Shown: in pieces, positions 59,225 to 64,000 of the stretch
Position numbering within the stretch: the stretch's first letter is position 1
Layout of the letters: each line of letters begins with the position of its first letter
Assembly (NCBI GenBank): GCA_029465975.1
Contig: CM055755.1
Coordinates: 10,481,682-10,545,681 of the forward strand
Source: Dallia pectoralis
Taxonomy: Eukaryota; Chordata; Actinopteri; Esociformes; Umbridae
Direction: 5' to 3'
Length of the DNA: 64,000 nt
Notes under the pieces: model-generated
Seen by the model: only the letters and a program-made list of their open reading frames with translations
Database searches by the model: none
Told to the model about the DNA's origin: nothing
Position numbers and translations under genes: made by a program

Positions 59225-59410
59225 GTTGGACCAAAAGAGTGGACTATGAACCAGGCACAGGGAGCAAGCAGTTGTTTCCCAAGATGCACTTGGAGACGTG
59301 CGGAGGTCCTCTGTCCTTAGTGAGGACCACAGTGGAGCTGCAGACGAGCCACATTGGGAAGGGCTGCGACCGTGAGACTTACTCCGAGAAGTCCCTGCAG
59401 AAGCTCTGTG
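59225..59410 (+). CDS. clstn2: calsyntenin-2 internal exon D (linker into LNS domain)
   Basis: Fourth visible coding exon. Two bases complete Gly, then the frame reads WTKRVDYEPGTGSKQLFP, MHLETCGGPLSLVRTTVELQ, TSHIGKGCDRETYSEKSLQK and LC plus one base. This is the calsyntenin segment between cadherin repeat 2 and the laminin-G-like (LNS) domain; HIGKGCDRETYSEKSLQKLC is nearly invariant in the family and fits CLSTN2. The acceptor is TATCTTTCCTAG and the donor is TGTG|GTATGT, phase 1. The cysteines (LETC, KGCD, KLC) suit an extracellular disulphide-bonded domain. The preceding intron is about 14.4 kb and holds a LINE, a SINE and many arrays. Directly at the donor begins a 1.76-kb 25-bp array whose unit resembles the exon end plus donor. 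Downstream exons are outside the window. Confidence 0.93.
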
Positions 59411-61172
59411 GTATGTATACAGTATGTACAGTGTGGTGTGTATGAAGTATGTACAGTGTGGTGTGTATACAGTATGTACAGTGTGGTGTGTATACAGTAT
59501 GTACAGTGTGGTGTGTATACAGTGTGGTGTGTATGTAGTATGTACAGTGTGGTGTGTATGTAGTATGTACAGTGTGGTGTGTATACAGTATGTACAGTGT
59601 GGTATGTGTACAGTATGTACAGTGTGGTATGTGTACAGTATGTACAGTGTGGTGTGTATACAGTATGTACAGTGTGGTGTGTATACAGTATGTACAGTGT
59701 GGTGTGTATGAAGTATGTACAGTGTGGTGTGTATACAGTATGTACAGTGTGGTGTGTATACAGTATGTACAGTGTGGTGTGTATACAGTGTGGTGTGTAT
59801 GTAGTATGTACAGTGTGGTGTGTATGTAGTATGTACAGTGTGGTGTGTATACAGTATGTACAGTGTGGTGTGTATACAGTATGTACAGTGTGGTGTGTAT
59901 GTAGTATGTACAGTGTGGTGTGTATACAGTATGTACAGTGTGGTGTGTATGTAGTATGTACAGTGTGGTGTGTATACAGTATGTACAGTGTGGTGTGTAT
60001 GTAGTATGTACAGTGTGGTGTGTATACAGTATGTACAGTGTGGTGTGTATGTAGTATGTACAGTGTGGTGTGTATACAGTATGTACAGTGTGGTGTGTAT
60101 GTAGTATGTACAGTGTGGTGTGTATACAGTATGTACAGTGTGGTGTGTATGTAGTATGTACAGTGTGGTGTGTATGTAGTATGTACAGTGTGGTGTGTAT
60201 GTAGTATGTACAGTGTGGTGTGTATACAGTATGTACAGTGTGGTGTGTATGTAGTATGTACAGTGTGGTGTGTATACAGTATGTACAGTGTGGTGTGTAT
60301 ACAGTATGTACAGTGTGGTGTGTATACAGTATGTACAGTGTGGTATGTGTACAGTATGTACAGTGTGGTATGTGTACAGTATGTACAGTGTGGTATGTGT
60401 ACAGTATGTACAGTGTGGTATGTGTACAGTATGTACAGTGTGGTGTGTATACAGTATGTACAGTGTGGTGTGTATACAGTATGTACAGTGTGGTATGTAT
60501 ACAGTATGTACAGTGTGGTGTGTATACAGTATGTACAGTGTGGTATGTATACAGTATGTACAGTGTGGTATGTATACAGTATGTACAGTGTGGTGTGTGC
60601 AGTGTGGTGTGTATACAGTATGTACAGTGTGGTATGTATGCAGTATGTACAGTGTGGTGTTTGTACAGTATGTACAGTGTGGTGTGTATACAGTATGTAC
60701 AGTGTGGTGTGTATACAGTATGTACAGTGTGGTGTGTGTGCAGTGTGGTGTGTATGTACAGTGTGGTATGTATGCAGTATGTACAGTTTGGTGTGTATAC
60801 AGTATGTACAGTGTGGTGTTTATGTACAGTGTGGTGTTTATGTACAGTGTGGTGTGTATGTACAGTGTGGTATGTATGTACAGTGTGGTGTGTGTACAGT
60901 ATGTACAGTGTGGTATGTGTACAGTATGTACAGTGTGGTATGTGTACAGTATGTACAGTGTGGTATGTATACAGTATGTACAGTGTGGTATATATGTACA
61001 GTGTGGTGTGTATACAGTATGTACAGTGTGGTATGTGTGTACAGTGTGGTATGTATACAGTATGTACAGTGTGGTATGTATGTACAGTGTGGTGTGTATA
61101 CAGTATGTACAGGGTGGTGTGTATGTACAGTGTGGTATGTATACAGTATGTAGAGTGTGGTATGTATACGGT
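59411..61172. repeat. 1.76-kb array of a 25-bp unit starting at exon D donor
   Basis: About 70 units of GTATGTACAGTGTGGTGTGT plus ATACA. The first unit is the splice donor itself (TGTG|GTATGTATACAGTATG). A 50-bp alternation of GTATACAG and GTATGTAG types runs from about 59880 to 60150; units from 60570 onward are shortened. All frames are open in places on both strands because of the stop-poor unit. Confidence 0.97.
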
Positions 61173-62212
61173 ATGTATCGCAGGGAACAGGTTCTCTCAC
61201 CGATCATCTCTTTGCTTTAATGACCCATTGAAACCTTGTATCTATTTCTGTGAATGACAATTAGCAACACAATGTATTTTCTTTGACTTACCCGGCGACT
61301 GAACATTTTGGAGAACAGAACACCGATCTCGAAGAAAAAAAAACACATTAGTCAGTGATGTAGTCAAGGGCCCATTAACTGACAGGGCCGAGACGTATTA
61401 ATGGGCTAAATTCTCTTTACCGTGTCGTATATTGTTATCTTGTCCTTCGGTAACGCGCTGGGTTAAATGAAGGCAGCAGAATGCGGACTTTTAGCGGAGC
61501 CGCCGTTAATGACGTGACAGAGAGAGGACATTAGTGGCTCCAGATCTGTGTAGCTTGCCGTTTCCTCGGTGACTGATGGGCCGGTCCACGGCGCTGTATT
61601 TTCACCGAGCCGCTGCCGCTCTCAGGCTGCACACAGCGGCCAGGGTCAGAGTGTCACCGTCATTGACTAACGATTTTCAACGTTCTCTCATAGCCTCTTC
61701 TGAATGCACATATTCCCTCCCTTAACTCCCCCGAACCCCACCCCCACACACCCCCCACCCACTCACACATCCCCCCGTATGCGCGGTTTACCGCTAAAGA
61801 GCCTTTTCAAAGCCTCCCGTAATCGTTATCTGGTAGCAAATAGAATAAATTGTAATTGCCTTTTTTTAAACACAATCAATTTTGGACAATGTACAAAGAC
61901 GTCTGCAAACTGAATGCTGGGACGCGGGCGGCGTTGGAGATTGGGAGGCTCTGGGGACCCGAAGCTGAGGGAGGGGATCCACCACGGATTTATTTACTCC
62001 CAGAATCTAATTACTGCAAGTCACAACCTCTGGACATGCGTGAACAGCCGCCCGGGTGAAACAGGGAATTATAGGGAAACAGGAGGGGGAAACATCATTG
62101 ATGTGGTAATGTCCTCTGATTAATAGAAAACCAACTGAGTTATGTTTCACTTGTTGGACGGAGAGATTGAACAGACGGATGTGTGTCCCAGAGCCTCGGT
62201 CTGGTTTGGGGA
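61173..62212. other. intron after exon D, unique part
   Basis: Unique, with a C/A-rich stretch 61727-61776. No further exon recognised. Confidence 0.55.
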
Positions 62213-63838
62213 TAGTGTTGGGATAGTGTTGGGGATAGTGTTGGGGATAGTGTTGGGATAGTGTTGGGATAGTGTTGGGGGAGTGTTGGGATAGTGTTGG
62301 GGATAGTGTTGGGATAGTGTTGGGATAGTGTTGGGGATAGTGTTGGGGGAGTGTTGGGGATAGTGTTGGGGGAGTGTTGGGATAGTGTTGGGATAGTGTT
62401 GGGATAGTGTTGGGATAGTGTTGGGGGAGTGTTGGGATAGTGTTGGGGATAGTGTTGGGATAGTGTTGGGATAGTGTTGGGGATAGTGTTGGGGGAGTGT
62501 TGGGGATAGTGTTGGGGAGTGTTGGGATAGTGTTGGGATAGTGTTGGGGAGTGTTGGGGATAGTGTTGGGATAGTGTTGGGGATAGTGTGGGAATAGTAT
62601 TGGGGATAGTGTTGGGGATAGTGTTGGGGATGGTGTTGGGGATGGTGTTGGGGATAGTGTTGGGGATAGTGTTGGGGGAGTGTTGGGGATAGTGTTGGGG
62701 AGTGTTGGGGATAGTGTTGGAATAGTATTGGGGATAGTGTTGGGGATAGTGTGGGAATAGTATTGGGGATAGTGTTGGGGATAGTGTTGGGGATGGTGTT
62801 GGGGATAGTGTTGGGGATGGCGTTGGGGATAGTGTTGGGGATAGTGTTGGGGGAGTGTTGGGGATAGTGTTGGAATAGTATTGGGGATAGTGTTGGGGAT
62901 AGTGTTGGGGGAGTGTTGGGGATAGTGTTGGGGAGTGTTGGGATAGTGTTGGGATAGTGTTGGGGGAGTGTTGGGGATAGTGTTGGGATAGTGTTGGGGA
63001 TAGTGTGGGAATAGTATTGGGGATAGTGTTGGGGATAGTGTTGGGGATGGTGTTGGGGATGGTGTTGGGGATAGTGTTGGGGATAGTGTTGGGGGAGTGT
63101 TGGGGATAGTGTTGGGGGAGTGTTGGGGATAGTGTTGGAATAGTATTGGGGATAGTGTTGGGGATAGTGTGGGAATAGTATTGGGGATAGTGTTGGGGAT
63201 AGTGTTGGGGATGGTGTTGGGGATAGTGTTGGGGATGGCGTTGGGGATAGTGTTGGGGATAGTGTTGGGGGAGTGTTGGGGATAGTGTTGGAATAGTATT
63301 GGGGATAGTGTTGGGGATAGTGTTGGGGGAGTGTTGGGGATAGTGTTGGAATAGTATTGGGGATAGTGTTGGGGATAGTGTTGGAATAGTATTGGGGATA
63401 GTGTTGGGGATGGTGTTGGGGATAGTATTGGGGATAGTGTTGGGGATAGTGTTGGAATAGTATTGGGGATAGTGTTGGGGATAGTGTTGGGGATGGTGTT
63501 GGGGATGGTGTTGGGGATGGTGTTGGGGATATTGTTGGGGATAGTGTTGGATGGAGTGTGGGATGGAGTGTTGGGATGGTGTGTTGGGGATGGAGTGTTG
63601 GGGATGGAGTGTTGGGGAGGATTGTTGGGATGGAGTGTTGGGGAGGAGTGTTGGGATGGAGTGTTGGGGATGGAGTGTTGTGGATGGTGTTGGGGAGGAG
63701 TGTTGGGATGGAGTGTTGGGGAGGAGTGTTGGGATGGAGTGTTGGGGATGGAGTGTTGTGGATGGTGTTGGGGATTGTGTTGGATGGAGTGTTGGGGGAG
63801 TGTTGGGATAGTGTTGGGATAGTGTTGGGGGAGTGTTG
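62213..63838. repeat. 1.6-kb G-rich 12/13-bp array with higher-order repeat
   Basis: Units TTGGGGATAGTG, TTGGGATAGTG, TTGGGGGAGTG, TTGGAATAGTA and TTGGGGATGGTG. A block of about 418 bp (for example the TAGTGTGGGAATAG markers at 62584 and 62747) recurs at 63001 and 63165. From 63548 the unit changes to GGATGGAGTGTTGGG. Confidence 0.96.
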
Positions 63839-64000
63839 CGGCGCTCCAGACGGCGTGATATACTGTAGATGTGGACGTGTTATACATGAGTTGTGAGGCG
63901 TAATTTGGAACTACACTATCGCAGAGCGAAAGGAGGCACAGTGGACAATGGATCTGTACGTTTGTCAGAGACCGTTTGCACCGCATTGGAGAGCTGGGTC
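63839..64000. other. window end, unique sequence
   Basis: No feature seen. Confidence 0.6.

Noticed and set aside
59207..61257. Long Cys/Tyr/Val and Thr/His frames on both strands (up to 666 codons)
   Set aside because: Entirely the 25-bp array. The only real coding part is exon D (59225-59410) in a different + strand frame.
62007..63986. 659-codon minus-strand Asn/Thr/Pro/His frame
   Set aside because: The 12/13-bp G-rich array read backwards; no domain, no splice or start evidence.

Overview
This is vertebrate, almost certainly teleost fish, nuclear DNA. The evidence is split exons with GT/AG borders, a fish-type RTE/Rex3-like LINE, a tRNA-derived SINE, a hAT element with a ZBED-type finger, and very dense micro- and minisatellites. 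There is no bacterial gene organisation, operon, rRNA or CRISPR array. The window lies inside one large gene on the + strand, which I recognise from its translated exons as calsyntenin-2 (clstn2), a postsynaptic type I membrane protein of the cadherin superfamily.

Four consecutive internal coding exons are visible: 29840-30035, 42048-42256, 44695-44844 and 59225-59410. The junction codons join in frame (phases 2, 1, 1), giving one continuous protein stretch of about 247 residues. It covers most of cadherin repeat 1, all of cadherin repeat 2 and the entry into the laminin-G-like (LNS) domain. The start codon, signal peptide and first exons lie upstream of the window. The rest of the LNS domain, the transmembrane segment and the acidic tail lie downstream. 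Introns fully inside the window are about 12.0, 2.4 and 14.4 kb. The intron before the first visible exon is at least 29.8 kb.

The rest is intron, and by my hand count roughly 37 of 64 kb (a bit over half) is tandem repeat. Layout: 20-bp array (0.37-0.65 kb); 53-bp array (1.25-3.59); GA and 21-bp arrays (4.84-5.64); 8-bp array (7.57-8.07); a 15.9-kb array of a 29-bp unit with higher-order structure (10.07-25.94); 17-bp array ending 99 bp before exon A (29.39-29.74); exon A; CT-rich tract (31.4-31.9); 32/36-bp array (32.13-33.35); hAT element with perfect 8-bp target duplication (33.73-34.68); 14-bp array (35.4-35.9); 2.5-kb CT-rich array (36.3-38.9); exon B; 10-bp and 40-bp arrays (42.5-44.4); exon C with a 44-bp array starting at its donor; GATGGT-type array (45.6-46.3); a 5'-inverted LINE (46.52-48.05); 15-bp array (48.3-50.7); (TG)n-(CG)7; 20-bp and GA-rich arrays (51.9-53.8); SINE (53.9-54.2); 26-bp and 54-bp arrays (55.6-57.7); exon D with a 25-bp array starting exactly at its donor (59.41-61.17); G-rich 12/13-bp array (62.2-63.84).

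I found no new enzymatic or defence system. What is unusual is the architecture: conserved exons in introns saturated with tandem arrays, three of which sit at or next to splice sites. One array appears to have been seeded from a splice donor, and the giant 29-bp array carries a 5'-splice-site-like sequence in nearly every unit. All long open frames other than the four exons and the two transposon fragments are artefacts of tandem repeats.
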